Notes: generated by a model not told the origin, from the letters alone. A DNA stretch of 64,000 nucleotides from Promethearchaeota archaeon (GCA_016839765.1 JAEOTP010000043.1:62001-126000); one strand, 5' to 3'. Positions 25,971 through 35,009 are shown, counted from the stretch's first letter. Numbers and translations: made by a program.

Positions 25971-25990
25971 AATTAGAACATGTTCTAATT
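25971..25990. promoter_or_regulatory. Perfect 20-bp palindrome upstream of cooS
   Basis: AATTAGAACATGTTCTAATT is a perfect inverted repeat about 100 bases before the cooS start. Its core GAACATGTTC recurs in front of the ferredoxin gene at 29736, and with one change (GAATATGTTC) in front of 28178. Likely a dimeric regulator site. Confidence 0.6.
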
Positions 25991-26091
25991 TAATTTTAAA
26001 TCAAAGCGAACATTTGTTATGTTTAGTTTATAAGAACCAAATTTATTAATTAAATTATCTTAAAAAACAAAACAAAAAGAGGTTATGAATC

Positions 26092-27996
26092 ATGGAAGGA
26101 GAAAGAATTTCTTATCATAAATCTGTTCAAAAAGTATATGAACGCATAAAAAATGATGGAATGGTTAGTATTTGGGATCGCTTTGAAGCACAAGGATTTG
26201 GAGGAAATCCTGATAAACGATGTCCATTTTGTCTAAAAGGTGCTCGCTGTGATTTATGCTCTAATGGCCCTTGTCGCGCTGATGCTTCTATTGATAAAAG
26301 GGGAGTATGTGGAATTACTGCAGATGGAATGGCCATGCGAATGATGCTTCTTAGAAATGTAATGGGAACTTCAACCTATCATTATCATACCGAAACTACT
26401 CTAAGAACATTAAAGGCTACAATTGAGGGAAAAACCCCTTTTAAAATAAGTGAACCTGAAAAGTTAAAAAATTTTGCAAATCGTCTTGGAATTGATACTT
26501 CTGGTGATATTAACCAGATTGCGTTGAGATTACATAATTTTGTTAAAGAAGATTTTAATCGCTCTTATATCGAACCAAGTAAAATTGTGGAAGCCTTAGC
26601 TCCAAAAGAAAGGCAAGAAGTATGGAGAAAATTGGGTATATTTCCGGGCGGCGTTTACGGAGAAATGATGTTTTCGACAAGCTCATGTTTAACTAACGTA
26701 GATGGTTATTATGCTAGTCTTGCCTTGAAAGCCATGCGTTTAGGAATAGCTATGGCATATCAAAGTCAAATTGTGAATGAATTCATCCAAGACATTTTAT
26801 TTAACGTTCCGAGACCCCATAAAATGCGGGTAAATCTAGGAGTGTTAGATCCTGATTATGTTAACATCTTACCTAATGGTCATGAACCATTCTTAGGATT
26901 TGCCATGGTTCAATTAGCACGTAAACCCGAATGGCAAGAAAAAGCGAAGTCTGTGGGCGCAAAAGGATTAAGAATTATAGCTAATATAGAAACTGGTCAG
27001 GAGATGATCCAAAGATGGGAAATGGATGATGTATTTTATGGTTTTACTGGAAATTGGATTATGCAGGAAGCAGTTTTTGCAAGTGGATGCATTGATGCAT
27101 TTGTTTGTGATATGAATTGTTGTATGCCTATTGATCCTCTATATGCAGAAAAGTACAAATTCAAATTAATCCCTGTATCAGAGGTGGTTGTTTTTGAGGG
27201 AGTTGATGAAAGAGTTGATTATATTCCAGAAAAAGCAGAGGAACAAGCAGCTAAATTACTTCAAATGGCAATAGATAACTTTAAAGAACGACGTGCTGAT
27301 ATTGAGCCTGTTACTGGACTCGATATCAATGAAGCTGTGGTTGGATTTTCTGCTGAAAGCATATTGGAAGCATTAGGAGGCACACTTGAACCATTATTGG
27401 ATGCTATTAAAGATGGAACAATCAGAGGGATTGCAGGATTAGTATCTTGCACAACTCTTCGTGATAATGGTCAAGATGTCCATACTATTGATATTGCAAA
27501 AGAATTAATAAAGAGAGATGTTTTAGTGTTATCAATGGGATGTGGAAACGGCGGACTCCAAGTTGCTGGTTTATGCTCACCAGAAGCAAGGGAGTTAGCA
27601 GGACCAGGACTTAAAGCTCTTTGCGAAAAACTCGGCACTCCACCAGTTTTAAGTTATGGAACTTGTACAGATACCGGTCGCGTGGCAGATCTTGTTGCAG
27701 CGGTGTCAAATGCCTTAGGAGGTGTTCCAATCCCCGATTTACCCGTTGTTGCTGTTGCACCAGAATATATGGAGCAAAAGGCTACGATTGATGCTATTTT
27801 TGCCTTAGCATTTGGACTTTACACTTATGTTAATCCGGTTCCTACAGTTACAGGAGGTCCGGACTTAGTTAAACTCTTAACTATAGATTGTAAAGATATA
27901 ACTGGCGGTATATTACACGTTGAAACTGATACGAAAGAGGCTGTTGATGCTATGTTAGAGCATATCGAATCAAATAGGAGAAAACTCGGAATTTAA
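26092..27996 (+). CDS. cooS: Divergent CooS-type Ni-Fe-S carbon monoxide dehydrogenase catalytic subunit
   Basis: A 634-residue homologue of bacterial-type CODH. The N-terminal cluster Cys are Cys44-x2-Cys47, then Cys53-x2-Cys56-x4-Cys61 and Cys73 (DLCSNGPCR). B-cluster spacing is retained, but the D-cluster pair is CxxC instead of the separated pair of classical CooS. C-cluster ligands are visible in NGHEP, CDMNCCMP, LVSCTTLRDNGQ, MGCGNGGL and YGTCTDTGR, and the catalytic-Lys segment PEYMEQKAT is kept. By my alignment the position of the Ni-site Cys295 (classical ICCTGNE) is Glu (IETGQE). It may therefore be a variant activity. No CooC or AcsB is adjacent. A T-run terminator follows. Confidence 0.85.
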   Translation: MEGERISYHKSVQKVYERIKNDGMVSIWDRFEAQGFGGNPDKRCPFCLKGARCDLCSNGPCRADASIDKRGVCGITADGMAMRMMLLRNVMGTSTYHYHTETTLRTLKATIEGKTPFKISEPEKLKNFANRLGIDTSGDINQIALRLHNFVKEDFNRSYIEPSKIVEALAPKERQEVWRKLGIFPGGVYGEMMFSTSSCLTNVDGYYASLALKAMRLGIAMAYQSQIVNEFIQDILFNVPRPHKMRVNLGVLDPDYVNILPNGHEPFLGFAMVQLARKPEWQEKAKSVGAKGLRIIANIETGQEMIQRWEMDDVFYGFTGNWIMQEAVFASGCIDAFVCDMNCCMPIDPLYAEKYKFKLIPVSEVVVFEGVDERVDYIPEKAEEQAAKLLQMAIDNFKERRADIEPVTGLDINEAVVGFSAESILEALGGTLEPLLDAIKDGTIRGIAGLVSCTTLRDNGQDVHTIDIAKELIKRDVLVLSMGCGNGGLQVAGLCSPEARELAGPGLKALCEKLGTPPVLSYGTCTDTGRVADLVAAVSNALGGVPIPDLPVVAVAPEYMEQKATIDAIFALAFGLYTYVNPVPTVTGGPDLVKLLTIDCKDITGGILHVETDTKEAVDAMLEHIESNRRKLGI

Positions 27997-28001
27997 AATT
28001 C

Positions 28002-28027
28002 TTTTTTTTTATTTCTTTTTTCATTTT
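28002..28027 (+). terminator. T-rich terminator after cooS
   Basis: Runs of nine, five and further T residues start six bases after the cooS stop codon, the usual archaeal intrinsic termination signal. Confidence 0.5.
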
Positions 28028-28081
28028 TATCTAATACAATAATCATTTACAAAATCATCAACTTTTTTTTGGATGTAGATT

Positions 28082-28119
28082 TTCGAATATGTTCGAATTT
28101 AGTGTTCGAATTTTTGAAC
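28082..28119. promoter_or_regulatory. Double TTCGAA-type palindromic region upstream of the beta-helix gene
   Basis: TTCGAATATGTTCGAA (28082-28097) and GTTCGAATTTTTGAAC (28104-28119) lie side by side 60-95 bases before the gene at 28178. The first contains GAATATGTTC, one base from the GAACATGTTC core upstream of cooS and of 29736. Confidence 0.5.
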
Positions 28120-28177
28120 AGAATGCGTTAAGAATAGTATTAAAAAGTAGGAAATAAAAGAATTATTTAGAGAAAAA

Positions 28178-29638
28178 ATGAAAAAGAAATCCAAAACACA
28201 TATTATAATTTTTATGACATTAATAAATCTTTTCGCTTTATCGTCTCTAATTATTAATTATAATCTCACTTTTAATGTGGGAAATGGTGGTAGTAGTTCA
28301 GAATATTACGATAAAGCTAATTTAGATAATGAAAGTTTAAAGCTCTCAAAAATATCGGGAAACATTCATATCATCAATAATTCAGGGTGGGCAGATTTCA
28401 GAAACGATGGAAATTGTACGGGTTCAGGCACGTATTCCGATCCTTATGTAATTAAAGATTTGGTAATCGATGGCGGAGGTTCGGGAAGTTGCATCTTAAT
28501 TGAGAATTCTAACGTATATTTTAGAATTGAAAATTGTACTCTTTACAATTCGGCAGGTGAATTCCCTAATGCGGGAATCCGATTATCAAATGTTGATAAT
28601 TCTCAATTAATTAATAACAATTGCTCATTTAATTACTATGGGATATATTTAAAAGAAAGTAAAAATAATCAGATTTCAGGAAACACTGCAAATAATAATG
28701 GTTATGGGATAGAAATAGCTTGGAGTAATTACAACATGGTTTCAGGAAATATAGCAAATAACAATTATGATGGGATAGGTTTAGTAATAAGGTTGAGTAA
28801 TTATAACACCATTTCGGGAAACACCGCTAAATACAACAGGACGGGGATATGGGTATTAGACAGTAATAAAAACAACATTTCAGGAAACGATGTAAATTTC
28901 AACAGCTATAATGGCATTTTTTTATATCGTAGTGATAATAACGAGATTTCAGGAAACACCGCAAATAACAATGATTATGGGATACGAATAGAATTTTGTA
29001 ATAATAATCAGATTTCGGAAAATATAGCAAGTCACAATAATGATTATGGGATATATTTAGAAAATAGTGATGATAATCAGATTTCGGGAAACAATGCAAG
29101 CTACAACGCTGATGATGGAATAAAATTAGAGCATGGTAATAATAACATCATTTCGGGAAACACCGTAAATAACGATTATGATACTGGGATACTTTTATTT
29201 TTTAGTAGCAACAACATCATTTCGGGAAACACCGCAAATAACAACGGCAAGGATGGGATATATTTATCTCTTAGCGATTATAATACGGCTTCGGAAAATA
29301 GTGTAACTAACAACACCACTGGGATATATTTATCTCTTAGCGATTATAATACGGCTTTGGAAAATAGTGTAACTAACAACACCACTGGGATATATTTAAG
29401 GGAAAGTAATAATAATATTGTTTCAGGAAATAAATTAACTGGAAATGATGAATGCATCGTAGAAGAAAATTGTCAAGGAAACAAATTTAGTGGTAATGGT
29501 GATTGCATTTATGGTCAAGGTGATGGTGAAGGATTTCCTTTAGAATTGATTATAATAATCTCGATTATCAGCGGAGGGGCAGTTATTGGCGTAGCAACCC
29601 TCCTGTTAATAAGACGCAAAAAAATTAGGAAAAAATAA
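28178..29638 (+). CDS. Surface-anchored right-handed beta-helix (NosD-like) repeat protein
   Basis: A 486-residue protein with an N-terminal hydrophobic signal/anchor (about 7-28) and a C-terminal membrane helix (LELIIIISIISGGAVIGVA) followed by a basic tail RRKKIRKK. The stalk is therefore outside the cell. Between about 95 and 455 it is made of 22-24-residue rungs of the form NNxISGNTANNN-GI, the parallel beta-helix pattern of NosD/CASH carbohydrate-binding or sugar-hydrolase proteins. Two rungs are almost identical at DNA level. Likely roles: glycan binding or surface adhesion. It lies inside the CODH gene group and shares a similar upstream palindrome. Confidence 0.8.
   Translation: MKKKSKTHIIIFMTLINLFALSSLIINYNLTFNVGNGGSSSEYYDKANLDNESLKLSKISGNIHIINNSGWADFRNDGNCTGSGTYSDPYVIKDLVIDGGGSGSCILIENSNVYFRIENCTLYNSAGEFPNAGIRLSNVDNSQLINNNCSFNYYGIYLKESKNNQISGNTANNNGYGIEIAWSNYNMVSGNIANNNYDGIGLVIRLSNYNTISGNTAKYNRTGIWVLDSNKNNISGNDVNFNSYNGIFLYRSDNNEISGNTANNNDYGIRIEFCNNNQISENIASHNNDYGIYLENSDDNQISGNNASYNADDGIKLEHGNNNIISGNTVNNDYDTGILLFFSSNNIISGNTANNNGKDGIYLSLSDYNTASENSVTNNTTGIYLSLSDYNTALENSVTNNTTGIYLRESNNNIVSGNKLTGNDECIVEENCQGNKFSGNGDCIYGQGDGEGFPLELIIIISIISGGAVIGVATLLLIRRKKIRKK
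29255..29386 (+). repeat. Near-perfect 66-bp tandem duplication in the beta-helix gene
   Basis: Two 66-bp units (29255-29320 and 29321-29386) differ at one base by eye (gcttcgg versus gctttgg). Each codes for one beta-helix rung pair. The identity points to recent unequal exchange or slippage. Confidence 0.85.
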
Positions 29639-29684
29639 CTTTTTTTTAAAGATTGGTTGCTCATATAAGAAACTAATATATCTC

Positions 29685-29713
29685 TTGAACATGTTCGAAA
29701 TTAAAAATATATA
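29685..29713 (+). promoter_or_regulatory. GAACATGTTC operator next to TATA box of the ferredoxin gene
   Basis: TTGAACATGTTCGAA (core palindrome 29687-29696) stands ten bases upstream of ATATATA (29707-29713). That TATA box is centred about 27 bases before the ATG at 29736, so the mRNA is probably leaderless. The palindrome would overlap or flank the BRE, a typical place for an archaeal regulator. Confidence 0.6.
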
Positions 29714-29735
29714 ATCACTTCCATTTTTTTTAAAC

Positions 29736-30521
29736 ATGACTGAAGTAAAACAACATAAATTAATAAAACGAAAAATTATCAAGATCGATGAAGATCTTTG
29801 TACAGGATGCGGTAATTGTGTCCTAGATTGTGCAGAGGGAGCTTTAAAAGTAATCGATGGAAAGGCTAGGGTTATAAATGAAGTTTTCTGTGATGGTCTG
29901 GGTGCGTGCATTTCTGGTTGTCCTGAGGGCGCGCTTGAAATAATCGAACGAGAGGCTCTGGAGTTTGATGAGGAGGCTGTTGAGAAACATTTAGAGACTA
30001 TGAAACATAACGAAAAAGTTGAAACAGACCAATTGAAAAAAATTGTTGCTGAACATGCTCATCAATGCGGTTGTCCTTCAGCTCAAACGATGGTATTCAG
30101 TGAGCCAGAAACTAACTCAGAAGTAACAGGAAAGATTTCCTCAGCTCTACGGCAATGGCCTGTTCAAATGCATTTAATCAATCCACGAGCTCCATATTAT
30201 CAAGGGGCGGATGTATTATTATCAGCGGATTGTGTTGGTTTTTCCTATGGTGATTTTCATAGAGACTTCTTAAAGCAAAAATCGATTGCGATTGCTTGCC
30301 CTAAACTTGATCAAGGTAAAGAGATTTATATTGAAAAAATTAAATCATTGATTGATGACGCTAAAATAAACACCCTTACCGTTGCGATTATGGAAGTTCC
30401 TTGTTGTTCAGGCTTATTAGCTTTAGCTCAAGAAGGTGCTAAACGAGCAACCAGAAAGGTTCCTATCAAATATATTGTTGTAGGCGTCCAAGGGGATATT
30501 TTAAAAGAAGAATGGATATAA
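29736..30521 (+). CDS. Two-cluster ferredoxin-type protein associated with CODH
   Basis: A 261-residue protein. Residues about 10-70 form a 2[4Fe-4S] ferredoxin domain: CTGCGNCVLDC, then FCDGLGACISGCP, with a longer gap in the second motif. The remaining 190 residues contain further Cys (HQCGCPSAQ and EVPCCSGLL) and an SADCVGFSYGD stretch. They match the conserved extended ferredoxins often found beside CooS or hybrid-cluster proteins. It probably carries electrons for the CODH-like enzyme upstream. Exact role of the C-terminal part is unknown. Confidence 0.75.
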   Translation: MTEVKQHKLIKRKIIKIDEDLCTGCGNCVLDCAEGALKVIDGKARVINEVFCDGLGACISGCPEGALEIIEREALEFDEEAVEKHLETMKHNEKVETDQLKKIVAEHAHQCGCPSAQTMVFSEPETNSEVTGKISSALRQWPVQMHLINPRAPYYQGADVLLSADCVGFSYGDFHRDFLKQKSIAIACPKLDQGKEIYIEKIKSLIDDAKINTLTVAIMEVPCCSGLLALAQEGAKRATRKVPIKYIVVGVQGDILKEEWI

Positions 30522-30538
30522 TTTTTCTATTATTTTTT

Positions 30539-31192
30539 TTAAGATTGAAACATAACTTTTTTTTTAATAATTTTTCTTAACATAACTGATAAAGCAGATT
30601 TTGATTTGCCCAATTTATTAGCTAGTTCTTCTAATGATATTTTTCGAGGGATTTCAAAAAACCCTAAGCTTAGAGCTTTATCCAGAATTTGGGATTCTTC
30701 CAAACTTAATTTATATCTTTCATCATCAAGATCATAAGGGGCTTTTCCAATTCTCAATAAATCATAAGAAATATTTTTTTCTTCAAAGAGCGTTAACAAT
30801 TTATCAATTCTCTCTCTGCTCGAAATTAGCCTCCAGTAAGCATATCCTTCTTTGACTCTAACTGGAAAATTAACCAGTACCCCACATTGAATTACAGCAT
30901 ATAATAAGTAGGGATCCTTTGTTTTTACATTAATTCTAACTTTGGTTTCTTCCTTTTCTAAAATACCAAATTCGAAAACTGAGGCATGATTTTTAATTTT
31001 TTCTATAATAGAGTCTATATTATAATGCATGATCTCAATTATTGCATTTCCGATTGACTTTTCAAGATCGTATGGTAAAAAATATTCAATTTCCATTCTA
31101 ACGTCCTGAAAATTATTGAAAATATCTGCGAACCACAGGTCTTTCGGAAATTTAATTTTGATTCTTGCTAAACTTGTTTTGCTTGAATCCAT
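30539..31192 (-). CDS. HTH_10 (bacterio-opsin activator-like) transcriptional regulator
   Basis: A 217-residue protein whose last 55 residues match the Bat-type HTH: LSLEESQILDKALSLGFF, then EIPRKISLEELANKLGKSKSALSVMLRK. The N-terminal 160 residues are a possible sensor or dimerisation region without clear motif. It faces the ferredoxin gene tail to tail and diverges from the flavoprotein gene at 31278. It is the only local regulator in the CODH group and hence the first candidate for the GAACATGTTC sites (inference). Confidence 0.8.
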   Translation of the reverse strand: MDSSKTSLARIKIKFPKDLWFADIFNNFQDVRMEIEYFLPYDLEKSIGNAIIEIMHYNIDSIIEKIKNHASVFEFGILEKEETKVRINVKTKDPYLLYAVIQCGVLVNFPVRVKEGYAYWRLISSRERIDKLLTLFEEKNISYDLLRIGKAPYDLDDERYKLSLEESQILDKALSLGFFEIPRKISLEELANKLGKSKSALSVMLRKIIKKKVMFQS

Positions 31193-31277
31193 TGAAGGTG
31201 GTAGTCTTGAAGAATTTAAAATATTTTTTAGAAATAATTGGTAATTATAAATAAGAAATAAAAATAGTAATATTATT

Positions 31278-31883
31278 ATGGAAGAAAATAAGACCCTTCT
31301 GTTAGGAATTTGTGGAAGTCCCAGAAAGCAAGGTACTGAATTTTCTGTTCAATATGCTCTAAATTATGCAGCAGAGAAATTTAATTTTGAGACCGATTTT
31401 TGGACTGTTAGAAATAAAGAGATTAAATTTTGTATTCATTGTGATTATTGCATCCGTGAAAAAAAAGGGTGTGTTCATGAGGATGATTTACAAGAATTAT
31501 ATCCTAAGTTAGAACGAGCAGAATTCTTACTTTTTGGCACTCCTGTCTTTCAAGGAAATTTGTCTGGTCAGTTAAAGACTGTGATGGATCGTTGTCGAGC
31601 ACTAGTAGCAAAAAATCCGGGTGTTTTTAAAAATAAAATTGGAATGGCATTAGCAGTTGGTGGTGATCGAACCGGCGGACAAGAGATTGCAATTAGGAGT
31701 ATTTTAGACTTTTTCCAGCAAAATCATATTATTACTGTTTCTGGAGGGGCATTTGGTGCAAATTTAGGAGCAAGCTTATGGACAAAAGATAAAGGAAAAG
31801 AAGGAATTGAACAAGATGAAGAAGGTCTAAGATCCATAAGAAAAGTCATTAAGAGATTAGCCGAATTTAAGAATAAAATCTAA
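31278..31883 (+). CDS. Iron-sulfur flavoprotein / NADPH-dependent FMN reductase family
   Basis: A 201-residue flavodoxin-fold protein. The FMN phosphate loop is GICGSPRKQGTE. The Cys motif CIHCDYCIREKKGC near residue 55 is the compact cluster motif of archaeal Isf proteins. FGTPVFQGNLSGQLKTVMDR and AVGGDRTGGQE complete the family pattern. It would relay electrons between ferredoxin and O2, peroxide or other acceptors. It diverges from the HTH_10 regulator with an 85-base spacer. Confidence 0.88.
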   Translation: MEENKTLLLGICGSPRKQGTEFSVQYALNYAAEKFNFETDFWTVRNKEIKFCIHCDYCIREKKGCVHEDDLQELYPKLERAEFLLFGTPVFQGNLSGQLKTVMDRCRALVAKNPGVFKNKIGMALAVGGDRTGGQEIAIRSILDFFQQNHIITVSGGAFGANLGASLWTKDKGKEGIEQDEEGLRSIRKVIKRLAEFKNKI

Positions 31884-31957
31884 CAACTATGTTCTATAAT
31901 TAATTATATCTTACGAAAAATCTTGAAATAAAAAAAAAATAAAAAAACAATAACACT

Positions 31958-32254
31958 TTAATTAAGATCAAATAATTTTTCAGCTTCTTTTTCTCTGAGG
32001 CCAGAGATACCCCATAACTCCTTAAACCAGTATTTTCCTTTATGAATAACTACAGGAGTATTGACAATACATCCATCAGCATCACAGAACGTTGTAAGAA
32101 AGTTGTCATCGTGTAGAAGTTCATGTACAAATTCCTCGTCATTAATGTCCCTTTCAACATATTTAGCATTACGTTGATCTAACCATTCCTTTAACTCATG
32201 GCAGCGTGAACAACCTTCTTTCGTAATCAAAATAGGTATTTTCATTTCAGCCAT
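31958..32254 (-). CDS. Glutaredoxin-like protein
   Basis: A 98-residue thioredoxin-fold protein with the active site EGCSRCHELKEWL (CxxC) after the first strand and the cis-Pro in NTPVVIHKGKYW. Between them is an inserted stretch with two more Cys (FCDADGC), not usual in glutaredoxins, which could be a redox or metal site. A single gene with a short upstream region. Confidence 0.82.
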   Translation of the reverse strand: MAEMKIPILITKEGCSRCHELKEWLDQRNAKYVERDINDEEFVHELLHDDNFLTTFCDADGCIVNTPVVIHKGKYWFKELWGISGLREKEAEKLFDLN

Positions 32255-32388
32255 AATCTTTTACCTTCTTAATATGAATATCATTTGATATTACTAAGAT
32301 ATCATTTAGAAATAAAAAAGGTTTATATTCTAATTTATTAATTGGAAATACAAGAATATGATAATAGAATACGAATTATGTGGAATTA

Positions 32389-33465
32389 TTATATTAATTG
32401 CTGTAATATCCATCTTAAAGCTTCAACGACTTTTTCATCTTCAGTTAAAACATTAATAGCGAAATATTTGACTAACATACCACACTCTGCTAATTCATCT
32501 AAATCAAAATTCTTATAGATAAAATTAGGATCCACTTTCTCTTTATTATAAAATTTATTTCCAATAATTACAATTGGCATGTATTCCCCTTTATCTAGGC
32601 ATCTATTTAACACTAATTGAAATATATCAATAGCGTCTTTTAAAGAATCTTCATTTGAAGCATTAAAAATAAGTATAAAGCCTTGGGCGTTATCCATACA
32701 TTCATCATAGAGTTTAGCATATTCTCCTTTACTTTCATCCTCAATACATTCGTAGGTTAAAATTTCTATATTTTCAATGATAAAATCGTAGATCTTACTG
32801 ATCATATCTCTTTTTTTATCATTGTCTTTATACTGTAAAAATTGTATGACTTCTAAATTCTTTAGCAATGTTGTTTTACCTGACTTAGGAGGTCCAAATA
32901 TGTATAGCTTTTTTAATTCTCCCTTTGCAATAATTGGTGTTGGCACAGCTATTTCTGGGGATATTATCTGATAATATTTATAAAAAATTTCTAAAAATTG
33001 ATTTTGAAATTCCTCTGAACCCAAACTCAGTAAATCCTGCTGGCTTTTTCGATTTTTCTCAGTATGAAGAATTTCAGTCAATTCTTTTAAATTACTTATT
33101 TCTTTTGCAAAATTTTCTAGTTCTGGTATTTTTGATTCTAAATATCTATATACATCTGTAATTTCATCCTTAAAATAGGCTGCTCTTATCATATATGTAA
33201 TCATTAAAAGATCCTTACCACCTCTAGCGAATTCTGAATCAATATAAAAAATATTATTGATTGTTTGGTATTTACGATAAGAAAAAATAAAACTACCTTC
33301 ATGTTCTTGAAATTCAAGGATTCTTCCTAAATCAGGATGCTCTTTAGTATCGATAGGTGAACTACAATAAAAATTGGATGGTCCAATTATTGAATCAAAA
33401 TATGATAAACACAAAATTGATTCGCTTGAAACATTTAGTGAAGAGGGAATGGACTTACTTGACAT
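32389..33465 (-). CDS. Degenerate small-GTPase-like protein with N-terminal extension
   Basis: A 358-residue protein. The C-terminal 165 residues start with a P-loop YIFGPPKSGKTTLL, and the hydrophobic strand ...GFILIFNAS and IVIIGNKFYNKE follow the Ras-like order. However, there is no DxxG at the switch II place and the NKxD motif reads NKFY. GTP binding or hydrolysis is thus doubtful. Residues 1-150 (SYFDSIIGPSNFYC and a Tyr/Phe-rich beta pattern) look like a small alpha/beta domain of the longin/roadblock kind, compare the protein at 38604. An Asgard trait. It is isolated; the next gene downstream is the glutaredoxin. Confidence 0.65.
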   Translation of the reverse strand: MSSKSIPSSLNVSSESILCLSYFDSIIGPSNFYCSSPIDTKEHPDLGRILEFQEHEGSFIFSYRKYQTINNIFYIDSEFARGGKDLLMITYMIRAAYFKDEITDVYRYLESKIPELENFAKEISNLKELTEILHTEKNRKSQQDLLSLGSEEFQNQFLEIFYKYYQIISPEIAVPTPIIAKGELKKLYIFGPPKSGKTTLLKNLEVIQFLQYKDNDKKRDMISKIYDFIIENIEILTYECIEDESKGEYAKLYDECMDNAQGFILIFNASNEDSLKDAIDIFQLVLNRCLDKGEYMPIVIIGNKFYNKEKVDPNFIYKNFDLDELAECGMLVKYFAINVLTEDEKVVEALRWILQQLI

Positions 33466-33598
33466 TATTCTAGAAAATGATAGTGCATCAGTCTAAATTA
33501 TATAAAAGACATGGTCAATTTTATATCAAACGATTTTAGTTAAAAAAAATCTAAAATTTTATAAAACAAACTCAAATAATAATGATTCTTAATCATTC

Positions 33599-34843
33599 TC
33601 AATGGGCTTGCTGAAATAGAAATTCAGCTCTTTCCAATATTAATTGGTTAATTGATGGTATAAAGCTGTTGATTAACTTTTCGTCATATATAAGAGCGGA
33701 ACCACGATTAAACATTAAAATTACGCCAAAAGCACCTTCGTTATCTTTTTTGAAATACATATTAGAACTGAAGCCTGGAGTTGCCCCACCATGCCCTTTA
33801 AAATTTTCTGAGTAAAGGAACCATCCTAATCCATAGCCTTCCCAATTAAAACCTTCCACTGAAGTTCCAGTAAGTGATACATGATTAGAGTGTATTAATT
33901 CAACACTTTCAGGATTTAATAATTGAGTTCCATTATATTCACCTTGATTCATATAAGAAATCAAATATTTTGCCATATCTGGTATTGTACTTCTTAAACA
34001 ACCTGCTCCCGTTACGTTAATATTGTAGAGAGGATATTCAAAATTCCCATTATCCTTCCATTCATAAGGAATGGCATTTTTTTCAGCAAAATCTGCGTAT
34101 TCAAATCCACTACTCGTCATATTTAATGGATTAAAAATATTTTCTTGAATATATTCTATCCAAGTTTGATTTGTAACTTTTTCAATTAAATACCCAAGTA
34201 ATTGAAAGCCTGCATTAGAATAATGGAATTCCGATCCGGGTCGCCAATGCCAATTATAGTGATCATAATATAGACCATTAGGGTTTAAACTGCCGTTTAG
34301 AAACTCTTCTAAAGAAGGTCTATCATCCCATTTAATGATTTCCCCTCCCAAATCCAGATTCTCATTAATCCAATCAATTGTTTGATTATCAAAGTAATAC
34401 TCGAGAGACCAAAAAAGGTTGGTTTGTAAACCTGCTTTATGAGTAACAAGCATACGAGTTGTAATAGGTATATTTGGGTAATTAGGATGTCTTACCTCAA
34501 ATGGGAGATAGTTGTTGATATCACCGTCTAAATTAACCAAATTACTTTCATTTAGTTGAAGGATTGCGGTTGCTGTAAATGTTTTAGTGATGGAACCAAT
34601 CATATATACGGTATCTAAGTCAGGTTGTTCACCAAAGCCTCTTGCCCAAACTATACTATCATTAATAATGATCCCTGCTGCTAATGATGGAATTTCATAT
34701 TCTGCCATAATCTTTTGAATTTTAGACTCAAAAGATTCTTGTGGGGGTGGAAGGAAGGTTATAATGAGAATAACTGTGATTCCAGCAGAAATTACACAAG
34801 CAATTATAATTAATCCTATAATAATCTTTTTATTCATTTTCAT
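33599..34843 (-). CDS. Membrane-anchored serine hydrolase (class C beta-lactamase / DD-peptidase family)
   Basis: A protein of about 414 residues with an N-terminal membrane helix (KKIIIGLIIIACVISAGITV), so the enzyme domain faces outside. The SxxK motif is GSITKTF, the YxN motif is YSNAGFQ and the third box is HGGATPGF. The Pfam beta-lactamase family includes esterases and D-aminopeptidases; in archaea an ester or peptide hydrolase role is more likely than antibiotic resistance. I prefer the ATG at 34843 (after AAGGTAAA) to the TTG at 34873 used by the track. Confidence 0.9.
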   Translation of the reverse strand: MKMNKKIIIGLIIIACVISAGITVILIITFLPPPQESFESKIQKIMAEYEIPSLAAGIIINDSIVWARGFGEQPDLDTVYMIGSITKTFTATAILQLNESNLVNLDGDINNYLPFEVRHPNYPNIPITTRMLVTHKAGLQTNLFWSLEYYFDNQTIDWINENLDLGGEIIKWDDRPSLEEFLNGSLNPNGLYYDHYNWHWRPGSEFHYSNAGFQLLGYLIEKVTNQTWIEYIQENIFNPLNMTSSGFEYADFAEKNAIPYEWKDNGNFEYPLYNINVTGAGCLRSTIPDMAKYLISYMNQGEYNGTQLLNPESVELIHSNHVSLTGTSVEGFNWEGYGLGWFLYSENFKGHGGATPGFSSNMYFKKDNEGAFGVILMFNRGSALIYDEKLINSFIPSINQLILERAEFLFQQAH

Positions 34844-35009
34844 TTTACCTTCATTTCTAATAGTTAGATTCAACTCGAATTGGATAGAAAAAATACTGAA
34901 TAAGTTATTAATTTGATATCATAGAAAACTATTAAATCATTTTGTATTGAACTAAATTTTAATAATTTATAAAAATCAAATTTTAATGCTCCAAATATCT
35001 TAAAATTAT

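Noticed and set aside
28600-29400. Regular repeats could be mistaken for a CRISPR array.
   Set aside because: They are in frame within one ORF, have coding periodicity, no unique spacers, and form beta-helix rungs.
29606-29911. 101-residue minus-strand ORF across the ferredoxin gene promoter.
   Set aside because: Overlaps the operator, TATA box and ferredoxin domain; low-complexity translation.
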